64,000 nt of DNA from Bacillus carboniphilus (GCF_039522365.1 NZ_BAAADJ010000062.1:1-64000), one strand, 5' to 3'; counted from the stretch's first letter, positions 52,343 to 61,328 are shown. Notes: a model not told the origin generated them from the letters alone. Made by a program: numbers and translations.

Positions 52343-52722
52343 TCACTCAAAACTATTTTCGTATTTATCAAGAAATTTTGAAATTTCAACCCCTTGTTGT
52401 TGAACATTCTTTTCCTTAACAGTAATTTGCCAAGCAAACTTTTTATAGTCTTTATAATTATCATGACTAATGGGTTCCAATTCGAATTCCGCAGCTACTG
52501 CTTCAAAGCCTTCCTTGTAGTCCAATTTCGCGTGTTCTAATGCTTTTTTGGTATCTTTAAAAATAGGATCCCTTCAACACTAGCTCCTATTTCATATGCT
52601 TTTTTATTACCAAAATCACTGCTTAAATTACTGACATCATATTCATCAACAACTGTTGCTAAGGACTTGTTATCACAAGAAACTAACAATATGATAGAAA
52701 AGATAATAAATAAGACCCTCAT
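52343..52722 (-). pseudogene. Lipoprotein gene split by a one-base frameshift
   Basis: The upstream part (52537-52722) reads MRVLFIIFSIILLVSCDN, a lipoprotein signal, through GASVEGILF and then leaves frame. The downstream part (52343-52525) reads DYKEGFEAVAAEFELE to the end. If the run of five A at 52559-52563 (plus strand) were six, the join would read ILFFKDTKKALEHAKLDYKE. About 126 residues in all. No family recognised. The lesion type is the same as in the P450 gene. Confidence 0.75.
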
Positions 52723-52830
52723 ATATTCCTCCAGTTATCATCATTCTAATTTTTAAAGAATAGGGTATTCCCTCAAAATATGTTCCATAACTATTTTGAC
52801 TATCCTGATCCTTTTGTACAATAAGAAAGA

Positions 52831-52856
52831 AGTTGCCTCGGCAACCCCTAGATCTT
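52831..52856 (-). terminator. Intrinsic terminator
   Basis: Minus strand GTTGCCGAGGCAAC followed by TTCTTTCTT, after the gene at 52903. Confidence 0.6.
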
Positions 52857-52902
52857 CAACTCTAGTATCTTCCAGAAGAAACAATGCTGTCATTCTATAG
52901 CT

Positions 52903-53449
52903 TTATTCAAACACTTTTGTTAGACAAAAAACAAAACGGTCAGAAGAATTCCAAACGTGTAACTCATCTGCAATGTAACCCCTAAGCCAGAACTCGCCGT
53001 TAATTCGTATAAGATAAAAGCCTTTTGGGAAATTATCGTCTTCAGTTAGTATCTTCGATGCTACTGTGATAGATCCTGTTGGAGCTTGATGCTGCTGTAT
53101 TTCCCGAATCACCTTCAGGTTGATCCAAATACTCCAGTCTTAGATACGGTCCAAATTCAAGCGGATACAATTCCAAACCAAGATCTCTCGCTTTATTGAA
53201 GATATGAGCAGTTGTAGCCCCTTCAGGAAAACCAAGGTTACCAACGGATATTTCAACAGTTTTCATGGTGTACTTTGAATCAGATATCGGAAATTTTTTA
53301 TCATTTAAAAGCGTCTCTCCATACTGATTCAAAAGGATAGAGTATTCCTGCAATCTCTTTATAAGCTGCTGCTTCGTAAGTCCCCCTACCTCTATTGTTC
53401 TCGTAATAAAGGGACAATTTGGGTATATTCCCTCATTTCCTATATGCAT
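52903..53449 (-). pseudogene. Conserved Bacillus protein gene with frameshift
   Basis: Start ATG 53449 with TGGGAGTG upstream. The first frame runs MHIGNEGIYPNCPFITRTI to LRLEYLDQPEGD, then turns to nonsense; the other frame continues REIQQHQAPTGSITVASK to GFYLIRINGEFWLRGY and RFVFC. Homologous Bacillus proteins of about 180 residues have both halves in one frame (YLDQPEG ... QHQAPTGSI), from memory. The break is near 53103-53107, where one extra T would explain it. Function unknown. Confidence 0.75.
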
Positions 53450-53642
53450 CCGCATCACTCCCAAACAATTAGACAAGAGCTATGTAAGCATTTAAATTGC
53501 TTAATTCCTCATATTTTTTCTAGATTTCCTTCTTCCATTAGTAAAAATTATAATATTCTGACTATTCTGGTGCTATCCTTACCAAAAACCAAATTTTCAA
53601 TAGGAACTTTCACTTATTTTTATATAGATAAATACTAATCCT

Positions 53643-54122
53643 TTACAAATTTAATTTAAGTATTACCTCATCTGCATCATTAACTTCTCCTGTTTCTTTA
53701 AAGCCAAATGATGCATATAATTGTTTCGCAATCGTATTTTTAGGTTCAAAGGCAATATAAACTGCTTTTGCCTCACCTTGAGGAAAAGTCTTAATATATT
53801 CAAGTGCTTTTGCCATTGCTTTCTTACCATAACCTTTACCCTGGTATTTCTTGTCAATCATAAACCTTAAAACACCATAGCATGATTCATTGCCATATTC
53901 ATTTTCTTCCGCGGTATCATGATACATCATTATAAAACCAATCATAGTACCCTTATCATAGATAGCAAATGTCATGGCTGGTAATTCATCATTTAATAAT
54001 GCTACATACGATTGAGCAAGACTATAGACATTGGGTGCAAGGAAATTTTTCTGTTCTTCATAGAGTTCTAAACTCATACATTCTTCAAAATTGTCCCAAG
54101 TAATTTTTCGAAATTCGACCAT
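53643..54122 (-). CDS. GNAT acetyltransferase, spermidine/diamine type
   Basis: 159 residues from ATG 54122 with TGGGAGG upstream. VEFRKITWDNFEECMSLEL, then CYGVLRFMIDKKYQGKGYGKKA with the acetyl-CoA loop QGKGYG, and FEPKNTIAKQLYASFGF with the closing Tyr fit the BltD/PaiA-like spermidine acetyltransferases. Substrate inferred from similarity only. Confidence 0.87.
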   Translation of the reverse strand: MVEFRKITWDNFEECMSLELYEEQKNFLAPNVYSLAQSYVALLNDELPAMTFAIYDKGTMIGFIMMYHDTAEENEYGNESCYGVLRFMIDKKYQGKGYGKKAMAKALEYIKTFPQGEAKAVYIAFEPKNTIAKQLYASFGFKETGEVNDADEVILKLNL

Positions 54123-54288
54123 TCGTAATCCTCCCATACTAAAAAAGCCTTTCTACTATTACGTATATGGATGGAAATAGATTCAAGTTTTGGGACGAAA
54201 ACATTCTTCTACTTTCACAAACCTGCCTCTTTAGCACAATAGGATCATGGGGTGATCTACACTATGCTTCAACTTACCTTGTTAATCA

Positions 54289-54918
54289 TTATGATTTATT
54301 TGTCTCTTTTAAATACTCCATCAAATGTAAGATATCCATTTTCCAAATATCATTTTGCTTTTTTAGTGCATAACACTTGATGTCTGATAATGACCAATAC
54401 TAACATTCATTTCTACAAGAACTTCATCCTCTGTTTTATTATCTTCTCTTGATTTAATGAAATTGTAATACCTGAATTTAAGAGTGTTTTCTAGTTCTCT
54501 TCCACTCAACCCCTTCTTTATAATACATCTGCTTAAAAGTAGATAGGTCAGGTAACGTTCCGTCATCATAAGTTAATTTATAAATTGCTTCAACATCATC
54601 TATAACTACTGAATGATAATAAATCAACAGTATCTTTTCAGGTGATATACCTATTAGGTGCTGGGAATCTTTATCTTGAGCAAATTGCTCGTATGCCTCT
54701 TGTTCCTCCTTTTTTAAATCGTTTAAGTATGAAAACTCTTTATTTTGATCCGCTAAAACCTTATCCTTTTCCTTAATGATGTCTTCGAGCTTCGCAATTT
54801 GATCAACTAGTGCTTTGAGTTGATTCTGTTGTTTTTTTATTAGGGTATCATCAGCACTATCACAACCTGCAAGATACAAGATAAAAACCGTTAGGGCAAC
54901 ACTCATTACTCGTTTCGA
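54289..54918 (-). pseudogene. Coiled-coil lipoprotein gene with damaged start and two frameshifts
   Basis: A strong AGAGGGGGG lies six bases before TCG 54918, followed by KRVMSVALTVFILYLAGCDS, a lipoprotein signal whose first codon seems to have been TTG or ATG. The coil QNQLKALVDQIAKLEDIIKEK follows, then a domain to EGVEWK (about 54510), where the frame shifts by one to ELENTLKFRYYNFIKSRE and VSIGHYQTSSVMH. A second shift at the A run 54361-54366 would continue with KKQNDIWKMDILHLMEYLK to TAA 54289. Total about 210 residues. Function unknown. Confidence 0.7.
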
Positions 54919-54991
54919 TAGCTTCCCCCCTCTGTAATACAAGTTTCATTTTGTTAAACAATATGATCCATTAGTGAAAAAAGCCTTTCTG

Positions 54992-55014
54992 CTTATTGAA
55001 GAACGCTCCATTGA
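54992..55014. repeat. Composite repeat B, part one, copy 5
   Basis: CTTATTGAAGAACGCTCCATT; just past the stop of the gene at 55019. Confidence 0.45.
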
Positions 55015-55018
55015 CTAT

Positions 55019-55378
55019 TCAATCTAAATCAACGTATTCAAACTCCCCGTGATAAGTCTGTTTCAATTCTCTGTCAGTCTGTTTTTCTAATGATTTTGGT
55101 CCATTCTTGCCGTTAAGATAAATATAATTCATATTTGGTTCATCCTTAAATTTTACTACTACATCGAAATCTCCAGCATTTGAATCATAGCGAGTAGCCA
55201 TACTTTCGACATCATCCATTCTTCCTTCATTTTCAAACAGTTCGATTACACTTTTCACTAATTCTTGTCGTTCGATTGGTGAACCATTGAAAAACGTGTA
55301 TGTTTTATAGCTGACAAATAACACTACTACCCCCGCTATAATACTGAAAATTGCACGTTTTTTGAGAAAAAATCGCAA
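55019..55378 (-). CDS. Small membrane-anchored protein (DUF3139-like)
   Basis: 119 residues from TTG with AAGGGGGATA upstream. A basic N-terminus and one membrane segment (about 8-26), then an extracellular domain (DFDVVVKFKDEPNMNYIY) that resembles DUF3139, common in Bacillus. Function unknown. Confidence 0.65.
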   Translation of the reverse strand: MRFFLKKRAIFSIIAGVVVLFVSYKTYTFFNGSPIERQELVKSVIELFENEGRMDDVESMATRYDSNAGDFDVVVKFKDEPNMNYIYLNGKNGPKSLEKQTDRELKQTYHGEFEYVDLD

Positions 55379-55758
55379 AGTGATATCCCCCTTTTTGTAA
55401 ACAATCTCCCTTTGAATAAATGGTATTTAAACACATAATATTCAAGTTTTCTTCTTCAACTTTTTTAGTGAATTTTTTTAGAAACCCAATCATAATACAC
55501 TCAAGTAGCACCATCCAATAAACCTTGGGTAGTTAATTTTTCTACATCAAAGTAATGATTCCTTACCTCATCCCGAGGATGAATAACCTCTCCATTACAA
55601 ATAGATAAACCTACAGGCCCCCCATTTTTTCGTTCACCATTAATTACTCCTAAGCAATCAAAAAAAACAAAGGTGCCTCTTGGAGGTATACCTGTTTGCT
55701 TATTTGCTTTAATTAAATCTGCAGATTCTCAATCAGATATTTCTGGTTGTCCTTTATT
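55379..55758. other. Non-coding or decayed region, 380 bp
   Basis: Holds the hydrolase fragment at 55501-55755 and no other feature. Confidence 0.4.
55501..55755 (-). pseudogene. Fragment of a CHAP/NlpC-like cell-wall hydrolase
   Basis: Between the RidA stop and TGA 55501 the minus strand reads ESADLIKANKQTGIPPRGTF, VFFDCLGVINGERKNGGPVG and GEVIHPRDEVRNHYF, the C-terminal half of a Bacillus wall-hydrolase-like protein. The first half, including the catalytic Cys, is missing, an in-frame TGA precedes ESAD, and there is no ribosome site. It is a remnant. The family call is from remembered similarity. Confidence 0.55.
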
Positions 55759-56136
55759 TTATCTTCTAGCTATCATCTCGATTTCAACCTGTGCACCAAG
55801 AGGTAGAGATGACACACCTATGGTAGTACGAGCAGGATATGGCTCAGAAAATTGTTTAGAGTAAACTTCATTCATTGCCGTGAAATTATTCATATCCGCT
55901 AAGAATACATTCACTTTTTCAACATGATCAGGAGTTAAACCTGCTGCTTCCAATACATTGAAAAGGTTCTTAAAACATTGATTTGTCTGTTCAACAATAT
56001 CACCTTCTACAAGCTTTCCAGTCTGTGAGTCTACTGGTGTTTGCCCGGATAAAAATAATAAATCTCCAGCTTCAATTGCATGTGAGTAAGGACCCACAGC
56101 AACAGCTCCAGGTGCACTAATAGCCTTTCTTGACAT
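55759..56136 (-). CDS. RidA family deaminase
   Basis: 125 residues from ATG 56136 (AAAGGAGGAG upstream). AVAVGPYSHAIEAGDLLFLSG, NVFLADMNNFTAMNEVY, PARTTIGVSSLPLGAQVEIE: the RidA/YjgF family, which hydrolyses reactive imine/enamine intermediates of amino acid metabolism. The Arg of PARTTIGV is present. Cytoplasmic trimer. Confidence 0.93.
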   Translation of the reverse strand: MSRKAISAPGAVAVGPYSHAIEAGDLLFLSGQTPVDSQTGKLVEGDIVEQTNQCFKNLFNVLEAAGLTPDHVEKVNVFLADMNNFTAMNEVYSKQFSEPYPARTTIGVSSLPLGAQVEIEMIARR

Positions 56137-56304
56137 ATGAAACTCCTCCTTTAGAGTCAAATAGATGTATGACTAAATTGTAAGGGTCTAAGGAATATAT
56201 AACAAATTAACCCTTCCTAAGCTATTCTGAACCGTTAATAAGAAACTATAGATTTAAACTTCTAAAGACTTACCTCTCCCGCAATACACAAATACAACTA
56301 GGAA

Positions 56305-56340
56305 CTTATTAAATTTAACTGCTCCGTTTATGCTCCGTTA
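56305..56340. repeat. Composite repeat B, part one, copy 6
   Basis: CTTATTAAATTTAACTGC, TCCGTTTA, TGCTCCGTTA, ending next to the DinB stop at 56343. Confidence 0.5.
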
Positions 56341-56342
56341 CT

Positions 56343-56807
56343 TTATTTACACAAGCTATTTTCTATTTGCTCAAAATGGTGAAGGTCATGCTGAGCTAAC
56401 CCTTTAAAGTATTCGTATAAAGATAAAGTGGTTTTCCCAATTGAGAATTCTCCTTCCCAACGATCATCAGGAATTTCATCAATTGCTTTATAAAGTGCTT
56501 TTCTCAAAGAAACAAAATGATCTATTGTAACTTGTTTATCTTGTTCTCGACTAATAGTAGCTGATTTTTCATTTGTACTCTCAGCATCTGGCCCTTTAGG
56601 AAGCGTATGCTCTGTAAATATATATGGTAAACGCTTATGTAGAACAAATTCATCCCAAGGTGCAAAATGACCGATAATTTCTGCCACTGTCCAATTACCT
56701 CCGAGTATTTGCGTTCTCCATCTCTCTTCACTTACAGTCCTTAATGATTCAACATATTCTATGGAACGTAATTGATGCTGTAGCATTTCTTGTTTACTTT
56801 TATTCAC
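56343..56807 (-). CDS. DinB family protein
   Basis: 154 residues. Four-helix DinB/YfiT fold with three metal His: H48 in EIIGHFAPWDEF and the pair in GLAQHDLHHFEQI. Family members act as thiol-dependent transferases or unknown stress proteins. A promoter-like repeated element lies 41 bases upstream (56848-56877). Confidence 0.88.
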   Translation of the reverse strand: MNKSKQEMLQHQLRSIEYVESLRTVSEERWRTQILGGNWTVAEIIGHFAPWDEFVLHKRLPYIFTEHTLPKGPDAESTNEKSATISREQDKQVTIDHFVSLRKALYKAIDEIPDDRWEGEFSIGKTTLSLYEYFKGLAQHDLHHFEQIENSLCK

Positions 56808-56847
56808 CCAATCATCTCGCTTTTTAAATTATTGGTTTTCTAGTTAT

Positions 56848-56877
56848 TTAATAAAATTTTACCACAATATCCCAAAA
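56848..56877. repeat. TTTAATTTTAACATAATAT element, copy 3 (diverged)
   Basis: TTTAATAAAATTTTACCACA then ATATCCCAAA; located 41 bases upstream of the DinB start, similar to the spacing of copy 2 to its gene. Confidence 0.4.
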
Positions 56878-56961
56878 AAAGACTTTATATTCTGAATATG
56901 TTTTCCACCTATTTTATTTTTAAATGTACAAATGGACATATTATCGATAGGAGGTGATTAC

Positions 56962-57108
56962 GTGGCAAAATATAATAAAAGCCCCAAAGACATAGAAAAA
57001 TACAATACAATAGATAAGGAATACGAAGATGATCGTCACAATAAGAATGCTCGTGTAGCAGCGGCTCTTGAACCAACACAACCAAGAATTAACCCAGAAA
57101 ATCTTTAA
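56962..57108 (+). CDS. Small hydrophilic protein, 48 residues
   Basis: GTG start with a perfect AGGAGGTGATT. MAKYNKSPKDIEKYNTIDK, then charged and Asn-rich to NPENL. No membrane segment. A terminator follows at 57170. The composition recalls small spore or stress proteins, but no family is recognised. Confidence 0.6.
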   Translation: MAKYNKSPKDIEKYNTIDKEYEDDRHNKNARVAAALEPTQPRINPENL

Positions 57109-57169
57109 CAGTAATATAATGGTCTTATTTAACCAGTGGAATAGTAATCCAAAAATTATACCAACTAAA

Positions 57170-57202
57170 CAAACGCTTGGATCTAAACCCAAGCGTTCTT
57201 AA
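57170..57202. terminator. Shared intrinsic terminator
   Basis: AACGCTTGG, a loop, CCAAGCGTT with T-rich flanks; between the small plus-strand gene and the VOC gene. Confidence 0.75.
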
Positions 57203-57242
57203 ATTTGAATATGTTTTTATTTTTTCTTAAGCACATCTACAT

Positions 57243-57617
57243 TTACCAGTGTACTTGAAATTTATTTCCATTTGGATCATAAAAGTGGAAATAGGCATGT
57301 CCGTTATCTTCCTTAATATCCTCAACTTTGACTTCGTTTTCCAGTAAATGTTGGTGAAAATTAGATAATTCCGGGCTAGTAAATCCAATGTTAAAAGCTG
57401 GTTCATTATCAATGGTAAAATGTGAAAATGTATCATCTTGAGTAGGAACTAAGATCAGTAAAAAAGGTCCCTCATTTACTTTTATAATCGCAAATGGATC
57501 CTCCGTAATGGTTAGTAACTGAAGCCCTAATACATCTCTATACCATTGTGCAGACTTATCTAAATCTCTAACTGGGATTCTAATATAATGTACTTGTTCA
57601 ATAAATGATTTACTCAT
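57243..57617 (-). CDS. VOC family (glyoxalase-like) protein
   Basis: 124 residues from ATG 57617 with AAAGGAGAGG upstream. HYIRIPVRDLDKSAQWYRDV opens the first beta-alpha-beta unit; YFHFYDPNGNKFQVHW closes the second, with the metal Glu position replaced by Gln. Might be a resistance or isomerase-type protein; substrate unknown. Same strand as the GyrI-like gene, 13 bases apart. Confidence 0.88.
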   Translation of the reverse strand: MSKSFIEQVHYIRIPVRDLDKSAQWYRDVLGLQLLTITEDPFAIIKVNEGPFLLILVPTQDDTFSHFTIDNEPAFNIGFTSPELSNFHQHLLENEVKVEDIKEDNGHAYFHFYDPNGNKFQVHW

Positions 57618-57630
57618 ATTTACCTCTCCT

Positions 57631-58254
57631 TTATTTAATTGGATATAAAATATCAAAATCAAATGCTTGAATTTCATGAGCTGGTACTTCAAATGAATTA
57701 AATGTGTCAAGTCTATTGGGCTCAAGCGAGAAAGCATTGGGACCATTATCAATTTGGTAGCCTTTTTCTTTCATCCATTCGCTCAAATAATGATATCTGC
57801 GGTCCATTTCTGCTCTACTGAAACAACAGCAATCCATTTTAGCGTATTTTCTTTTTGGTATAGAGATATACTCACACTCTTCGGGTGGATGAGTGATATC
57901 ACTCACCTTAATACCAATCCAAAGCTCAATCGTACCATCTGATTTCACCATGTTTCCTTGATCATAAAAGACAATCCCTTCATTTTCTTCCATTGAAATG
58001 GAACGATCAGAAGAGATAACATTCATTAGTTTTTTCCACCCTTTTCGAACTTCCTGTCCGGCTTCAAAGTTTTCCATGCTACCAGATACTTTGATCGCCA
58101 GCATGGAAAATGGATCAATCGTAACTGTCTTTACTTCTAATTTTTGTTTTTCTTTCTTTTCTTGTTGACCTAATAGCACCTGTAAAGATTGTGGGGTTCG
58201 TTGAGGGAGGTACCCTTCTAACGGATAAATCTTCCTTATCGCTTTGTCATCCAT
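57631..58254 (-). CDS. GyrI-like small-molecule-binding protein
   Basis: 207 residues from ATG 58254, which overlaps the end of the AraC gene by eight bases. The C-terminal 150 residues form a GyrI-like domain (FSMLAIKVSGSMENFEAGQE, GTIELWIGIKVSDI, KYAKMDCCCFSRAEM, GPNAFSLEPNRLD). It probably binds the same ligand as the adjacent AraC regulator. Confidence 0.8.
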   Translation of the reverse strand: MDDKAIRKIYPLEGYLPQRTPQSLQVLLGQQEKKEKQKLEVKTVTIDPFSMLAIKVSGSMENFEAGQEVRKGWKKLMNVISSDRSISMEENEGIVFYDQGNMVKSDGTIELWIGIKVSDITHPPEECEYISIPKRKYAKMDCCCFSRAEMDRRYHYLSEWMKEKGYQIDNGPNAFSLEPNRLDTFNSFEVPAHEIQAFDFDILYPIK

Positions 58255-59614
58255 ACCATTTGCTCCTCTCAACGATAGGTATATAGATTCGGACATAAAT
58301 GTAATTGTTAGATGAACTTATATTAGTAGAATGATATTGAGCAAACCATTGTCTTGAATCATCTAAAATGTAATTTTCACCATTTACAATCCAGCGGTGA
58401 AGAATTTCTAAAACACCAGAGAGGGTTCCGTATGCTTTCGTTTCAATAACTGCGAATAACCCACCACCCAAGGTTTTTTGCTTTATATTAGAATGTTTAA
58501 AGTTTTCACGTTTATAATCAATGGTTATACCGTATTCACTCCAATGTTCCAAGCCATTTTCATTTCCATAATTGTAAGATAAGTATAATGTAGCACCAGA
58601 GTAATCAGTGGATGAATCTGATATTAACCATTTAGATAGGATGTCATCAGCTTTTTCTTGGCTACCACGTCCGTAAATTCTACTATATGCCACACAGAAT
58701 GGTTCCGTTTCCTCTACTGTGATCAATTCAGGTTTTAATTGACGTTCAATTGGCAAATATAGTTTCATTCGAACTAGTTTCTCGTTATAGGTAATGTACT
58801 CTTCTAAATAAGTGTGTGTACCTTCTTTAAACAAACTTTTGGGGAGCCACTCTGAATACATTAGATTCCATTGTGATAGAATTTGTTGATCACAATGTGA
58901 AGGGGTAGACCCAACGGCATACATCCCCCCTTGAATATGTTTCATTTGCATTCCAGCAATTGAATTCCCAATAGGATCTTCGATAGAAATCATCATTTCA
59001 TAGGCGTATGAGAAAGGTTTATCACCCTGATTTTCATCGTATCTTAATTTTATATTTCGACCAAAAAGTCTCATCTTCCTCTGTTCTAAATCTGATTTAC
59101 GAATAAGCCGCTGAACTGCCTTTAATGCATCCTTTTCAATTCCTATTTCACAGTCTGATTTATGTATGTAACTTAGTACAGTCATATCTTTCATTTGGAT
59201 TACCTTTACTTCTGGGTATCTATCGAACAAATCGCGTCCCTCTAGATAGTTTACTTTTTCCTGTAAATCAATACGTTCAAAACAATAAAACATATCTGAA
59301 TCTTTATAACCCTTAGGAGAGACTCCAACTATTTTCTTGAACGATTTTGAAAAAGATGCCTGTGATTCAAAACCAACATTCATAGCAATGTCCATGACTG
59401 TCCAGTCCGAGTTTTTCAGATGTTCTGAAGCGATGCTAATTCTTCTTTTACGCATGTAGTCCTTGACTGGATGTCCAGTAAGGGAATAAAACATACGGTA
59501 TAGATGAGAGAGTGACAGGGAGGCTTTTTTAGCAACCTCTTCTAATTCTATTTTCTCTTCCATATTTTCTTCTAAATAGTCTATTGCTGCTTGAACACTA
59601 TCTAAGTAATTCAT
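58247..59614 (-). CDS. AraC family regulator with GyrI-like effector domains
   Basis: 455 residues. Two helix-turn-helix motifs in the first 105 residues (ELEEVAKKASLSLSHLYRMF and IAMNVGFESQASFSKSFKKI), then two GyrI-like domains of about 160 residues each. Such regulators answer to small hydrophobic drugs or metabolites. The GyrI-like and VOC genes follow at once, so it likely controls this unit. Confidence 0.9.
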   Translation of the reverse strand: MNYLDSVQAAIDYLEENMEEKIELEEVAKKASLSLSHLYRMFYSLTGHPVKDYMRKRRISIASEHLKNSDWTVMDIAMNVGFESQASFSKSFKKIVGVSPKGYKDSDMFYCFERIDLQEKVNYLEGRDLFDRYPEVKVIQMKDMTVLSYIHKSDCEIGIEKDALKAVQRLIRKSDLEQRKMRLFGRNIKLRYDENQGDKPFSYAYEMMISIEDPIGNSIAGMQMKHIQGGMYAVGSTPSHCDQQILSQWNLMYSEWLPKSLFKEGTHTYLEEYITYNEKLVRMKLYLPIERQLKPELITVEETEPFCVAYSRIYGRGSQEKADDILSKWLISDSSTDYSGATLYLSYNYGNENGLEHWSEYGITIDYKRENFKHSNIKQKTLGGGLFAVIETKAYGTLSGVLEILHRWIVNGENYILDDSRQWFAQYHSTNISSSNNYIYVRIYIPIVERSKWYG

Positions 59615-59724
59615 TACTCACCACCTTACTATTGATACTCTAACTAGAATAGGGAAATAATTCCTTAACTGTAACTATATCAAACATACAGATTTTATTT
59701 TTGTCCTTTTTTATCAAAAACCAC

Positions 59725-60153
59725 TCATCGTGTTAGATCCTTTTTTAAATAGTAATGCTTATGGTCCCTACCTACGTTATCTATACTACCGAACACTTGG
59801 TAGCCATTCTTTTTATAAAAATCCAGAGCTTGAAAACTCAAAGTATCTACTTTAACGAAATCACATTTCTTCTCAATCGCTATTTTCTCTAACTCTAACA
59901 ATAATTTCGTCCCATACCCTGACCTTCTGATATCTTCGTCTATCATAAAAGTGTGTATTTCTAACCAATTCCAACATACCTCACTAAGAATGCCCCCGCG
60001 GATATTGCCATCATCATCCTTAAGAAAAAGGCAGATTTCTTCATACCTTCCTCCTAAGTCTTTGGGAAAGTGCTTTAAATTAAATTTATAAAGTTCAGCG
60101 TTAATATGTTGCTTATGCTGGCTATTTAATTCATTCGTAATATGAAGTTTCAT
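59725..60153 (-). CDS. GNAT family N-acetyltransferase
   Basis: 142 residues. GNIRGGILSEVCWNWLEIHT, then MIDEDIRRSGYGTKLL with the acetyl-CoA loop RRSGYG, and LDFYKKNGYQVFGS. This small GNAT type is common in Bacillus. Substrate unknown. ATG after AGGAG. Confidence 0.88.
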   Translation of the reverse strand: MKLHITNELNSQHKQHINAELYKFNLKHFPKDLGGRYEEICLFLKDDDGNIRGGILSEVCWNWLEIHTFMIDEDIRRSGYGTKLLLELEKIAIEKKCDFVKVDTLSFQALDFYKKNGYQVFGSIDNVGRDHKHYYLKKDLTR

Positions 60154-60212
60154 TTATATTTTCTCCTAATCTATAATTTTACCTTTTACTATTACAATCC
60201 CAATTCTACCTA

Positions 60213-60264
60213 CAACTTATTCAACAAAAATGGCGCCAATCCTCTAACGATCAACGCCTTAGTG
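60213..60264. repeat. Composite repeat B, copy 4 of part two
   Basis: ACTTATTCAACAAAAATGGCG, CCAATCCTCTAACGATCAAC, GCCTTAG. On the minus strand a hairpin GGCGTTGATC / GATTGGCGCC with T run. Confidence 0.65.
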
Positions 60265-60273
60265 TAAAATAGA

Positions 60274-60708
60274 CTAACTTAACGGTTTCTCATAACAATT
60301 ACACTCGTGAACACGTCTAAATTTATTCTTTATCAGGTCCCTATCTTCACCCACATAATGGGCAAATGCTTGAATGGGGTACAGTTTTGGAAAATCACTC
60401 TTTAGCACCCCCTGCAATTCCTCTCCACCATCTATGTATACGTGCAAATATGATTATACTTTTTTAAACTCATTTGTCTCATACCATTTATTCACCCATT
60501 CATCATCCCTTGTCCAGGCTTCAAGACGGTTTAACCCAATATCTTTTGATATCCTTTCTGCTTCTACTAGCAGTTTTCTTGCTATCCCACTTCTACGATA
60601 ATCAGGGTGAACTGCAATGTGCCAGATCATTCCTCCTAATCCTTTTCCTCTTGAACAAACCGTACCTTCCACAATTTCATATTCAATATCTAATAATCCA
60701 ATTGAGTG
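60274..60708 (-). pseudogene. GNAT acetyltransferase, truncated and cut by an in-frame TAA
   Basis: From about 60705 the minus strand reads SIGLLDIEYEIVEGTVCSRG, IWHIAVHPDYRRSGIARKLL, NRLEAWTRDDEWVNKWYE to EFKKV, then TAA (60454-60456), then in the same frame SYLHVYIDGGEELQGVL, PIQAFAHYVGEDRD and RRVHECNCYEKPLS to TAG 60274. In related Bacillus proteins a residue such as Tyr or Asp fills the TAA position. About 60 N-terminal residues are also missing. No ribosome site remains. Non-functional. Confidence 0.8.
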
Positions 60709-60768
60709 TTAAAGGGAAAAAATAATTATAATTAACTATTGTCTCTGTCCTTGAACTATAAACCATTA

Positions 60769-61269
60769 TTATTTATAGCCACCATTAGCTTCAGGTAACA
60801 TTTTATATTGATCCTTCTTTGAAACGATGTCGAAAATGTAGTCTCTTAACTCCATTAGTTCCTTGGCATCTTTTGTTGGCTTACAATAGACCTCTGAAAC
60901 ATGAAATATTATGGTTTCCCCATTCAATTTTATTTTCCAATGGTCATTCCCATGGGGGTCTTGCATACACCTTACTTTCTTTGGTTCCAATTGCTTTGGC
61001 TCTAACACATTTACCTTTTTCATTTTTTCATAGATATCTTGTAGTTCTTCTTTTGTTAAGGGGATATTTTCGGTTACAGTCCCATCCATTATTAAGTCTT
61101 TGGTAACAGTCTGATCAAACGTATTGATTTCATTCTTGCTCCCCACACCAAACTTCACTAAAAAGGCAAAGTCATCTGGCATTTCATTTGGCATATTGTT
61201 TTTAGTACAACCAGTGATAGTTATTATTAAAATGGCAACGAGTAGAAATAAAGCTCTGCTTTTTGACAA
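60769..61269 (-). CDS. Lipoprotein, unknown
   Basis: 166 residues from TTG with GGGGGGAGGG upstream. Signal peptide with lipobox TITGCTK, then a soluble domain with two Cys (KKVRCMQDP and SEVYCKPT) that may form a disulfide. No family recognised. Confidence 0.7.
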   Translation of the reverse strand: MSKSRALFLLVAILIITITGCTKNNMPNEMPDDFAFLVKFGVGSKNEINTFDQTVTKDLIMDGTVTENIPLTKEELQDIYEKMKKVNVLEPKQLEPKKVRCMQDPHGNDHWKIKLNGETIIFHVSEVYCKPTKDAKELMELRDYIFDIVSKKDQYKMLPEANGGYK

Positions 61270-61312
61270 ATTTCCCTCCCCCCTTTATTTACTTAGACGT
61301 ATCTGTTTAAAA

Positions 61313-61328
61313 TTGGTTCCTGTCCCTT
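61313..61328. repeat. Partial GGGACA-type repeat
   Basis: TTGGTTCCTGTCCC only; half of the palindrome. It abuts the TGA stop (61329-61331) of the small membrane protein gene, like the full copies. Confidence 0.5.
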
